This document shows, piece by piece, positions 6,992-14,262 of a DNA stretch of 14,540 bases. The notes below the pieces were generated by a model. It was not told where the DNA came from and did no database searches. It worked only from the letters and a program-made list of their open reading frames with translations. Position numbers and translations under genes: made by a program. Location: positions 1-14,540 of the forward strand of contig CAAGJI010000085.1 in assembly GCA_900770195.1 (NCBI GenBank). Direction: 5' to 3'. Numbering within the stretch: the first letter of the stretch is position 1; each line of letters begins with the position of its first letter. This stretch comes from Oscillospiraceae bacterium (GTDB taxonomy: Bacteria > Bacillota > Clostridia > Oscillospirales > Ruminococcaceae).

Positions 6992-9900
6992 TTATACAAA
7001 CTGAAGCATTCCGTATCTCTTTATAAATATTTCCATTGGTATGCTGTCATTTGTTGCAAGTGCATTTGCATAGTAACGAAGAACCATAACCGCATCTTTT
7101 GAGTCAATATTTCCGTCACCATTTATGTCAGCCTGTTTATGATTTATTTCAACTTCCTGACTGCCGGCAAGTTTAGCTGCATAGTATTTCAATATAACAA
7201 CTGCATCTTTTGAATCAATTGCTTCATCATTGTTGGCATCGCCAAGTCTGATTTTTTCGCCAATTTCATCAATTGTAACAGGCACATTTGATTTAAGCAA
7301 CTTGTTACAGATTTTACAATAAACGTCTTTTGTACCTGCTTCTGTTTCTGTTGGCTGTTTTGTTATTTTTTCATATGTTTCAGAATGTGTACAATCTGTT
7401 ACTATAACAACTATTGTAATAGTTCTCTGTTCAGGAACTTTTCCGCTGTCATCAGCCGATCTGTTTGTTGAAACTGTTATACCGCATGTTCCTGCTTTAA
7501 GTCCCTTTATAACGGCTTTCTGCTTGTTCTGAGCCTTTGTATTTTCATCAGGAACTACAGTTGCAATATCTTCATTACCGCTTGTCCATGTCAGAACTTC
7601 GTTTGCTGTTTCAGGTGCGAGTGAAACTGTTATTTCGCTTTCACTGCCTGTAATAATTGTAACTGAACTGTCCGCCTTTATTTCCATAGATGGTACAGAA
7701 ACATTTACAAGACAATCAACAGATATTCCATATTCAGAAGTCACTGTTATTATTGAATATCCAACTGAATGAGTTTTTATTCTTCCATCTTCATCGACTG
7801 TCGCAACCTTTTCATCACTTGATGTCCATTTTACTATGTCAGTCGGTTCATAAGTTGTGTCATTACCAATTTTTGTAAGGGTAAGTTTCTTTGTAGCGTC
7901 AACCATAAGATTTAAAACATTTGAATCAAGACTCATTGAAGTAATAGGATTATTTTTGATTATTGTAATCTTGCAAGACTGCGTTAAACCTCTTTCGCTG
8001 TTTTCAGTCGGCTTTATTTTTGCTGTAACTGTTACAGTTCCGTTTTTCAACGCTGTCAATGTTCCATCTGGGGATATTGAAGCAAGTTCACTCTTATCAA
8101 CGCTCCATTCAACAGTATCTGTTGAATCGCCCGGAGTAAGTCCTGCTGAAAGCTTAACGCTGTGATCTGATACCATTGTATAACCGTTTGCAGTTAAATC
8201 TTCAACATCTTCTGTGCTTATTTTAATTGATTCAGCAGGTTTCAGAACTCTGACATTTACTATTTTATTTACTTCTCCGCCGTATGTTGTAAGAGGAAGT
8301 TTGTACATGCCCTCTGTTCCGCCTGCTTTGACAGATATTTTCACATGAGCTTTTCCGCCCTCATATGTAACTGACATTATTTTTGCATCAGCATTCTTTT
8401 CATCTTTTGTAGGTGTTTTTATCATTACAAAGTCATCACAAGCATTTTCACCGCTTAATTCAACATCATATGTTTTTTCTTCGTCAACATCAAGATAAAC
8501 ACTTCCGTTGTCAGGAACTTCCGCTCCCTTATCATTAAAGAATTTAATTTCTGTTGCGGAGTTTTCAACTCCTGTATCTTTTATTGCAAATTTTTCTGTG
8601 CGTTTTCCTGTAAAGTTGCCCTTACCTGTTATAAGAATTTCAGCTTCAGCTGACTCATTGATGTTATTGCTGTATTCAACAGTGAAATCTGTATTTTTTA
8701 CAAGTTTTTTGCCATTATATGAAAGTTTTACTTCAGGTTCAATCGATGCATTTACATATCTCTGAACAGGAATTTCCGCTACCTCAACATCTTCGTCATT
8801 TATATCCTTAGGATTGATTGTAAACTTTTTAGTAAATTCGCCGCTGAAATTACCCTTTGCTTTTATGTTAACAGTCGCATCAGAAATAATATTACCTTTT
8901 TCATCATATGCAACATTTAAATTATTTTCATATGTCACATCAAAATCTGTACCGGCAGCAAGTTCAAGTTCTCCTGATTTTATGCTTAATTCAGGAATGA
9001 TTTCCTTACCTGTATATATGTAAGATGATGTAAATGTAATATCTTTTTCCGCTATTACTTTCGGAGCAATAACAAATTCCTTTGTGACAGTTCCTGTGTA
9101 ATTGCCCTTGCCTGTAACAACAATAGTTGCAGTTCCTGCATTTACATTATTTTTATAAGTTACAGTATAATCTGTATCTTTTTTAAGTGTTCCATAAGTT
9201 TTATCCGAAACTGTAAATTCAGGTGTGACTTCTTTTCCGTTGTATATTTGGTCCTTGATGTCGGAAATTGTGAAATCTTTTATATTATATGGCTTTATTG
9301 TAAATTTAAGTGCTACTGTTCCTGTGTAATTGCCCTTTCCTGTGATTGTAACTGTCGGGGCATTTTCTTCCGCTGACTTATCACATACAACTACATTATT
9401 TTCATATTTTACAGTGTAGTCTTTTGCAGAATCAAGTGTAACCTTATCTTTTCCAACCGTTGCATTTACAACAGTTTCAGGAGTAATTGCCTTGCCTGTA
9501 TATATCTGGTCAGCTATCGGTGAGGCTGCCATATCCCTGTCAGTAATGTTCTTTGGCAAAATATCGAAAGTAAATGACACTGTTCCTCTGTAATAAATGC
9601 CATCACCTGTGATTGTAACTGTAGGCTTCCTGCCTGAAGTTGTATTTACATTAATGTTATCTGAATATGTAACTTTATAATCGCCTGTTTCATTTCCGTC
9701 CTTATCTGCTGTTATCGCTTTAAGAATATTTTCTCCATACTTAACAGCAGGTGCCGGAGTTATTTCTTTTCCTCCCGGAATATATGTATATTCTTTATCT
9801 ATTCCGCTTACTTCTGCATTCGAAATATTGTCCCAGACTATTATTTCAGCTGTGGCAGGTTCTAAAGATTTTGTTTTTGCACTGATAATTGCTTTACCAA

Positions 9901-12289
9901 TTCCAACAGCTGTAACATTACCCTTTTCATCGACTGTTGCAACCTTTTCATCACTTGATGACCATTCAACAGTTCCGCCTTTTGTTCCATCGTCCTGTAT
10001 AATATCAGCGTTTAAAGTACAGTTTTTGCCAATCTGAACACCATTTTCAGGAATACCCGAAATTGAAACAGATTTTACCATATAAACTTTAACTTTAAAT
10101 GATGCTTTCAATCCGTTTGTTGTTTCAGCAGTTATTGTAACAATATTTTCATTGCTGTATTTGCTCATTTCGCCCGTGCTTGCGACTGTTGCTGTGCCAT
10201 CGCCATTATCTTTAACAGTAACTTTTTCTTCGTCACTTGACGTCCACGAAACAATTTTTTCATCATTTGGATTTAAATCATTATAATTTAAAAGTTTTGA
10301 ACTTACTTTAAAGCTTGAACCTTTTTCAATATTTTTCGTTCCAGTTTCAGAAAGCTGAACACCAACAGCAGGTACGAGTACATTAACATTGAAAGATGTT
10401 TCTTTTCCGCTAAATTCATTTGTTACAGTTATTTTTATATTTTTTGGTTCACCTGTTGCAGTATCTTTTTCATACCTTACACCCTGAATAGTAATTGTAT
10501 TATCGCCATTATTTGTTACTTTTATTGAATCTGAATTATGTTCATCATAATTTTCAACTTTAAATTTAAGAGTATCGTCTAAAGATGTTTCACCAAAATA
10601 TGAATATCCTTTTACTGTGACAGGCTGTCCGCCATATGTTTTTCCTCCGCTTACTATGGATTCATAAACATTAACAGTACCGTGTAAAGCTTCATCTTCT
10701 GCTATTTTCTCACCCGATGCATCACCAACATAAACCTTGACGCTGTCAGCCTGAATGCTTTCTTCAACGCTTACTTTCATTGAAGCAACTTCGATTTCTT
10801 TTTCATTTCTTGTAACAGCTGCAATAAGATTGCAATTTCCCGCTTTAATACCTGTTACTTTTATTTTTCTTACGTTGCTTGCTGTATTTTCTTCATCTTT
10901 AAGTTCTTCAATTGTTAAAATGCCGTCTTTATCAGCTTTCCAAATTATTTCTTCATTTGCATCACCTGGATTCAGAACTGCATTGTATATAACACTTCTT
11001 TTTGTTTTAAGTTTTGCAGAATTTACCTTATTTTCACCTTTTTCGTCCATAAAATCAATGCTTGTAATTGGTGAAATAACATTAACAACAACCTCCGCAT
11101 TTACAGGAACATTATGTTCATTTGTTGCACTTCCCTGTATTTTTATTGTTGCCGTTCCTGCACCTACTGCTGTAATATTACCAACATTATCAACAGTAAC
11201 AACTTTATCATCAGAAGATGACCATTTCAAAGCATATGTATCTGTAACAGGAATGCTTGTATCCACACCTTCATATGTTGCATAAAGCGTTTTCTTTGCA
11301 TTCTTGTTAAGTGTCAAAGATGTTATAACATTTTCCTTATCTGTATCATTTTCTGTTTCTGAAATTATAATCTTATTTGCAGGATTATTTTTAGCAACTA
11401 TAACATCTTTTCTCCATCGCCAGTTCAATTCACCTGTTGCCTTGCTGTATGCCTTGCAAAATACAGTTACTTTACCTGTTTTATCACTTGAAGCAGTAAA
11501 TGTTGCTGTATTATCACCGTTTGAACTTATCTTAGCAATTGATTCATCAGATACACTCCATTCTATATTATCAGTTGTGTTCTGATCAAATATACCAACA
11601 GTTAATTTATTTTTGTTTATATCACCATAACTATCTTTATATCCATAATAAAATTCATACGAACCTGTTGAATATAATGAACCTACAGGTGGCTGAACAC
11701 CAATTTTTTCAGAATCAACTGATTCACAGAATTGAATGGTAAAGTTAGTTGATACCTTTCCTGAACTTGCCGGACAACCTATTGTACATGATGAACCCGG
11801 ACTAATCAAACCTCTTCTGTCATTTTTAATTTCTGAATATGTATCAGCAAAATATAACTCAATTGTTACTACGTTTCCTTCAGTTGAAATAATTTCTGAT
11901 TTTAATCTTTCATCAGTTTTAGTTATACTTTCAACAACATCCTCCGCACTGTCTGTTTCAACAGTAAACCTGAATATATGATTTTCATCTTCAACAGGAT
12001 TTTCTATTACCTTGTTATCTTTATCATAAATAATACCATTGCTGTCTTTACTATATGCATTCAAATACCTTGGACCGACTTCCAGATAAACAACACCATT
12101 ATCTATAGGTTTGCCGCTTGAGTCTTTTGCAGTTATTGTTGTCGATTTTTGATTTTCAGCTATTTCTTCTGCTGCCGCTTTAACAACACTTGTCACAGAT
12201 GATGCAATGTCATAATTCAAAGACAATGCAGACATCGACATTGCCGCAGATGAAAGCAATGCTATAGTTCGTTTTACAAAAACATTCAT
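6992..12289 (-). CDS. Giant secreted multi-Ig-like protein with C-terminal dockerin
   Basis: A 1765-residue exported protein, probably an adhesin, spacer or structural cellulosome component. A long signal peptide spans about residues 1-40. A unique N-terminal region (to about 230) contains CTIGCPASSGK. Ig-like BIG2-type domains follow, recognisable by W-S/T-S-D-x-x-V/I-A-T-V followed by G-x-A/V-T-A near residues 242, 357, 447 (divergent), 682, 777, 1394, 1487 and 1566. Between about 821 and 1238 lie five repeats of the form YTGK-x-I-x-P...DYTVTYxNNVN...GKGNYTGT. A short CTH...CKIC module (C1633 to about 1660) leads into a type I dockerin at about 1680-1745 (GDANNDEAIDSKD, D1684; ADINGDGNIDSKD, D1721). 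No catalytic domain, LPXTG signal or cohesin is seen. GGGAGGA lies 7 bp before the ATG. Flanking genes on both sides are unrelated, and the gene appears to be transcribed alone. Confidence 0.9.
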   Translation of the reverse strand: MNVFVKRTIALLSSAAMSMSALSLNYDIASSVTSVVKAAAEEIAENQKSTTITAKDSSGKPIDNGVVYLEVGPRYLNAYSKDSNGIIYDKDNKVIENPVEDENHIFRFTVETDSAEDVVESITKTDERLKSEIISTEGNVVTIELYFADTYSEIKNDRRGLISPGSSCTIGCPASSGKVSTNFTIQFCESVDSEKIGVQPPVGSLYSTGSYEFYYGYKDSYGDINKNKLTVGIFDQNTTDNIEWSVSDESIAKISSNGDNTATFTASSDKTGKVTVFCKAYSKATGELNWRWRKDVIVAKNNPANKIIISETENDTDKENVITSLTLNKNAKKTLYATYEGVDTSIPVTDTYALKWSSSDDKVVTVDNVGNITAVGAGTATIKIQGSATNEHNVPVNAEVVVNVISPITSIDFMDEKGENKVNSAKLKTKRSVIYNAVLNPGDANEEIIWKADKDGILTIEELKDEENTASNVRKIKVTGIKAGNCNLIAAVTRNEKEIEVASMKVSVEESIQADSVKVYVGDASGEKIAEDEALHGTVNVYESIVSGGKTYGGQPVTVKGYSYFGETSLDDTLKFKVENYDEHNSDSIKVTNNGDNTITIQGVRYEKDTATGEPKNIKITVTNEFSGKETSFNVNVLVPAVGVQLSETGTKNIEKGSSFKVSSKLLNYNDLNPNDEKIVSWTSSDEEKVTVKDNGDGTATVASTGEMSKYSNENIVTITAETTNGLKASFKVKVYMVKSVSISGIPENGVQIGKNCTLNADIIQDDGTKGGTVEWSSSDEKVATVDEKGNVTAVGIGKAIISAKTKSLEPATAEIIVWDNISNAEVSGIDKEYTYIPGGKEITPAPAVKYGENILKAITADKDGNETGDYKVTYSDNINVNTTSGRKPTVTITGDGIYYRGTVSFTFDILPKNITDRDMAASPIADQIYTGKAITPETVVNATVGKDKVTLDSAKDYTVKYENNVVVCDKSAEENAPTVTITGKGNYTGTVALKFTIKPYNIKDFTISDIKDQIYNGKEVTPEFTVSDKTYGTLKKDTDYTVTYKNNVNAGTATIVVTGKGNYTGTVTKEFVIAPKVIAEKDITFTSSYIYTGKEIIPELSIKSGELELAAGTDFDVTYENNLNVAYDEKGNIISDATVNIKAKGNFSGEFTKKFTINPKDINDEDVEVAEIPVQRYVNASIEPEVKLSYNGKKLVKNTDFTVEYSNNINESAEAEILITGKGNFTGKRTEKFAIKDTGVENSATEIKFFNDKGAEVPDNGSVYLDVDEEKTYDVELSGENACDDFVMIKTPTKDEKNADAKIMSVTYEGGKAHVKISVKAGGTEGMYKLPLTTYGGEVNKIVNVRVLKPAESIKISTEDVEDLTANGYTMVSDHSVKLSAGLTPGDSTDTVEWSVDKSELASISPDGTLTALKNGTVTVTAKIKPTENSERGLTQSCKITIIKNNPITSMSLDSNVLNLMVDATKKLTLTKIGNDTTYEPTDIVKWTSSDEKVATVDEDGRIKTHSVGYSIITVTSEYGISVDCLVNVSVPSMEIKADSSVTIITGSESEITVSLAPETANEVLTWTSGNEDIATVVPDENTKAQNKQKAVIKGLKAGTCGITVSTNRSADDSGKVPEQRTITIVVIVTDCTHSETYEKITKQPTETEAGTKDVYCKICNKLLKSNVPVTIDEIGEKIRLGDANNDEAIDSKDAVVILKYYAAKLAGSQEVEINHKQADINGDGNIDSKDAVMVLRYYANALATNDSIPMEIFIKRYGMLQFV
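7790..7824. repeat. 35-bp direct repeat inside the giant gene (partner at 9926-9960)
   Basis: The 35 bases here recur at 9926-9960 with a single mismatch (C versus T at the thirteenth base). Both encode the SSDEKVATVDE core of a BIG2-like domain. Protein constraint alone would allow more silent change, so recent duplication or gene conversion between domains is likely. Confidence 0.8.
8575..9830 (-). repeat. Five tandem GKGNYTG-type domain repeats within the giant gene
   Basis: Five consecutive units of about 75-95 codons share the pattern (I)YTGKxITPE...D(Y/F)TVxYxNNxN...VxITGKGNYTGTxxxxFxIxPK. The third unit (about 9063-9290) is the shortest and cleanest; the first and fifth are the most diverged. 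Such units occur in long surface proteins of Firmicutes. DNA conservation is highest around the segment encoding KGNYTGT, for example near 9094 and 9322. Confidence 0.8.
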
Positions 12290-12374
12290 ATGTTTTCCTC
12301 CCTTAAATCATAGTAATTTTAATTTTATATGCAAATCATCTTTTTTAAACGATAATTTACTCTATTTACTGTAT

Positions 12375-12403
12375 ATTATATCATATCGCAACTTTAAAGT
12401 AAA
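12375..12403 (-). promoter_or_regulatory. Probable promoter of the giant dockerin protein gene
   Basis: On the minus strand, TTTACT (12398-12403) and TATAAT (12375-12380) are 17 bp apart. The -10 is perfect and the -35 matches four of six consensus bases. The leader would be about 80 bases. The remaining sequence up to 12511, between this promoter and the rtcB stop, is AT-rich; I see no gene in it and no convincing rtcB terminator. Confidence 0.6.
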
Positions 12404-12511
12404 TATTTTAATTTCTTTTCAGCATTTTGCATAATTTTATTGTTAATGTTTTAGTAGTTTTTAAATCATAATATTTTAAAATAGAAATTAGAAAATGAAA
12501 AATGTTTAGTA

Positions 12512-13750
12512 CTATAAAATATCAAAAAAATCATTCACACATTTAAAATTATAAATAGTTTTTGCAATAAAATCAATATCTACACTTTGTTTTATATATG
12601 AAATGATATTTTCAGAATTTTTGTATACCTGCGGTGATTCATCTATTGTATTTTCGCTAACTGACCATGTTTCAATTCCTTTCATAGTATTTTCAAATTC
12701 TTCAAGAGATATATTTTTTTTTGCTTCTGAACGGCTTAATCTTCTTCCTGCACCATGCGGAGCAGAAAAATTCCATTCGGCATTGCCTTTTCCTGTTCCG
12801 ACAACAATTCCATCTTTCATATTAAGCGGAATTGAAAGCCTTTGATTTTTTTCAGCAGATACCGCACCTTTTCTGATTATTGTTTCTGTATGCTCTGAAT
12901 TATACCAGTCAATATAATTATGAATTGTATCAAATTCTTCTTCAATTGTTACGCAATAATTTTCTGATAAATAATTCATTATATCATTTGCTATAAAAAT
13001 ACGGTTGCAAGATGCATATTCTTTTGCTATATCCATACACTTCATATACTTTTCAAAATTTTCATCTGTTATATATGCAAGTTCCGACGGAATAACAGCA
13101 AGATTATTTACAGCTGTATTTATAATAGTATGTTCTTCTGAAGTTAAAGCTGTTTTGTGCATTGAAACAAGTCTGTTTTTTTCTTTTATATCAACAGTAT
13201 TTCCCATTTTCTGAAAATATCTGCAAATCTTAAGACCGAAATTTCTGCTTCCCGTATGAATTGAAAGCATATATCTGTTTTCAGAAATTTTTCCTATTTC
13301 TATAAAATGATTACCACCGCCAAGCGTTCCAAGACTGTTAAAAAAACAGTCTTTTTTTTCTGTTTCTCCGATTAATTCCGAAACATAATTTATTTTATCT
13401 GCAAGACTGCTGTATATATTTTTATGTGGAGATGTGTAAAAATTCATTCCTGACGGAATATTTTCTTTTATAAAATTATCAAGTGCCTTAAAATTTATAT
13501 TATCTTTTGTATTAAAAATAACCGATCTGACACCGCAGCCAATATCAACACCAACAACATTAGGAATAATTTCCCTGTTAGAATTTACAGATGTAAAACC
13601 GATTACACAACCTTTTCCGGCATGACAGTCAGGCATAATTCTGATTTTGCTGTTTTTAAAAACGGGATGTTTTGTTATTTGTTCAATCTGATTATAAACT
13701 ATATCATCAATTTCATCTGCATAAACTATTGCACCATTTATATTTATCAT
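12512..13750 (-). CDS. rtcB: RNA-splicing ligase RtcB
   Basis: RtcB joins RNA 2',3'-cyclic phosphate or 3'-phosphate ends to 5'-OH ends using GTP and Mn2+, repairing cleaved tRNA and other RNA. The 412-residue protein matches the length of bacterial RtcB (E. coli 408). All active-site elements are present: MPDCHAGKG (39-47), VDIGCG with metal ligands D69 and C72, LGGGNHFIE with H148, HTGSRNFG with H165, HNYI with H277, and PHGAGRRLSR with H332, the expected guanylylated histidine. Spacing follows E. coli RtcB (H168, H185, H281, H337). It should therefore be active. The ATG at 13750 is preceded by AAGGA at 5 bp; a TTG at 13771 would overlap cas2 and has no such support. It starts 11 bp after the cas2 stop, so the two genes are very likely cotranscribed. 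No RtcA, archease or RtcR is seen. A link to CRISPR is inference from position. Confidence 0.93.
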   Translation of the reverse strand: MININGAIVYADEIDDIVYNQIEQITKHPVFKNSKIRIMPDCHAGKGCVIGFTSVNSNREIIPNVVGVDIGCGVRSVIFNTKDNINFKALDNFIKENIPSGMNFYTSPHKNIYSSLADKINYVSELIGETEKKDCFFNSLGTLGGGNHFIEIGKISENRYMLSIHTGSRNFGLKICRYFQKMGNTVDIKEKNRLVSMHKTALTSEEHTIINTAVNNLAVIPSELAYITDENFEKYMKCMDIAKEYASCNRIFIANDIMNYLSENYCVTIEEEFDTIHNYIDWYNSEHTETIIRKGAVSAEKNQRLSIPLNMKDGIVVGTGKGNAEWNFSAPHGAGRRLSRSEAKKNISLEEFENTMKGIETWSVSENTIDESPQVYKNSENIISYIKQSVDIDFIAKTIYNFKCVNDFFDIL

Positions 13751-13755
13751 ATTTT

Positions 13756-13760
13756 TCCTT
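13756..13760 (-). promoter_or_regulatory. Ribosome binding site that fixes the rtcB start
   Basis: AAGGA on the minus strand lies 5 bp before the ATG at 13750, within the 11-bp gap after the cas2 stop. It favours this ATG over the upstream TTG at 13771. Confidence 0.8.
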
Positions 13761-13761
13761 T

Positions 13762-14079
13762 CTAATAACAAAAAACGCTTTCTGAAACTTCTGAAATATC
13801 ATATTTTTTTCCGGCAATTTCTTTCATTGATGACAGAACTTTTTTTGCAAGCGGAATCATCAGAATATTTCCTTTTTCAGGGGCAAATTCCTGTACTATA
13901 TTTTTTTCATCATTTATATTTGACAAATTATGTACTCTTTTGTAATAAAGTGAGTTTTGCATATGCAGGAAGCCTCTTTTTTTAAGTTCAGAAAGAAATT
14001 TTCTGTAATCTGATTTATTTTTCTTTGTTTCCATTGGCAAATCAAAAGATATTACAATAACGCCTGATTTATCTTTCAT
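13762..14079 (-). CDS. cas2: CRISPR-associated endoribonuclease/adaptation protein Cas2
   Basis: Cas2 forms the dimeric core of the Cas1-Cas2 complex that inserts new spacers. The 105-residue protein shows the ferredoxin-like Cas2 pattern: first strand VIVISFDLP with the conserved aspartate D13, helix NKSDYRKFLSELKKRGF, second strand HMQNSLYYKRV, and a later GNILMIPLAKKVL strand. It most resembles Cas2 from Class 2 loci (FDLP...F..GF...Q.S.Y). The ATG at 14079 has AAAGAGG 9 bp upstream; the ATG at 14100 would add seven residues but has no such site and lies just before it. The gene points away from the CRISPR array and is followed by rtcB after 11 bp. cas1, normally its partner, is not in the window. 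Either it lies beyond the array or spacer acquisition here depends on another locus. Confidence 0.88.
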   Translation of the reverse strand: MKDKSGVIVISFDLPMETKKNKSDYRKFLSELKKRGFLHMQNSLYYKRVHNLSNINDEKNIVQEFAPEKGNILMIPLAKKVLSSMKEIAGKKYDISEVSESVFCY

Positions 14080-14107
14080 AATATATAACCTCTTTATCAT
14101 TTAGTTT

Positions 14108-14134
14108 ATGCTTATATTATATGCTTATATTATA
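14108..14134 (-). promoter_or_regulatory. cas2-rtcB promoter region with tandem 13-bp repeat
   Basis: The 13-mer ATGCTTATATTAT occurs twice back to back (14108-14120 and 14121-14133) on the plus strand. Read on the minus strand, each copy yields a TATAAT -10 hexamer (14129-14134 and 14116-14121), the first preceded by TATGG. No good -35 is visible 17 bp upstream. The promoter may thus depend on an activator, or the duplication may supply two start sites. Assignment to cas2-rtcB follows from position. Confidence 0.6.
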
Positions 14135-14170
14135 CCATAAGTTTTTGAAGAAAAAAAGAAAAAAAGTGCA

Positions 14171-14205
14171 AAAAAGTCCTCCAAATCGGAGGACATTTTT
14201 TTTAT
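14171..14205 (-). terminator. Terminator at the end of the CRISPR array transcript
   Basis: GTCCTCC (14176-14182) and GGAGGAC (14188-14194) form a perfect 7-bp stem with a 5-base loop. Read leftward it is followed by five Ts, then GCAC, then another T-run. Read rightward it is followed by eight Ts, so it could act both ways. No gene runs into it from the left, so its likely job is to end the leftward crRNA precursor before cas2. Confidence 0.75.
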
Positions 14206-14208
14206 TTT

Positions 14209-14230
14209 CCCTATTCGCAGGGGTTAGTTA
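14209..14230 (-). repeat. Decayed terminal CRISPR repeat
   Basis: On the minus strand this begins TAACTAACCCC and continues to GAATAGGG, matching the first two-thirds of the array repeat (GAACTAAACCCC...ATGTAAGGGG) with changes and small deletions. Its edge is exactly 32 bp from the next repeat, the same spacer length as in the array. The rest of the repeat has merged into the A/T-rich terminator flank. This marks the old, leader-distal end of the array. Confidence 0.65.
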
Positions 14231-14262
14231 GTACAATATAAAGCTGAATATGTATATCAACA

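Noticed and set aside
6992..7070. Sortase anchor or membrane anchor at the C-terminus of the giant protein
   Set aside because: The tail after the dockerin is short, with no LPXTG-like motif and no hydrophobic helix followed by basic residues.
10755..11285. A 176-codon open frame on the plus strand inside the giant gene, and similar shorter ones from 7690 to 11981
   Set aside because: They lie antisense to a clear long gene, lack convincing ribosome sites and have the Ser/Phe/Val-rich composition expected of the reverse complement of Glu/Lys/Asn-rich coding DNA.
12404..12511. Hairpins such as GCATTTTGC and ATTTTAAAAT as an rtcB terminator
   Set aside because: The stems are three to five weak base pairs with no G/C core, within background for this AT-rich spacer.
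13751..13771. Upstream TTG start for rtcB at 13771, overlapping cas2
   Set aside because: The ATG at 13750 has AAGGA at 5 bp and begins the protein at the position expected for bacterial RtcB. The extra seven residues match nothing expected for the family.
14171..14205. Terminator serving a rightward gene
   Set aside because: No plus-strand gene precedes it between 12512 and 14171, so the leftward array transcript is the only evident client.
14195..14230. Type II tracrRNA anti-repeat
   Set aside because: The partial repeat lies in the same orientation as the array at exact spacer distance and is followed by a terminator. It reads as a decayed last repeat rather than an anti-repeat, and no cas9 is seen.
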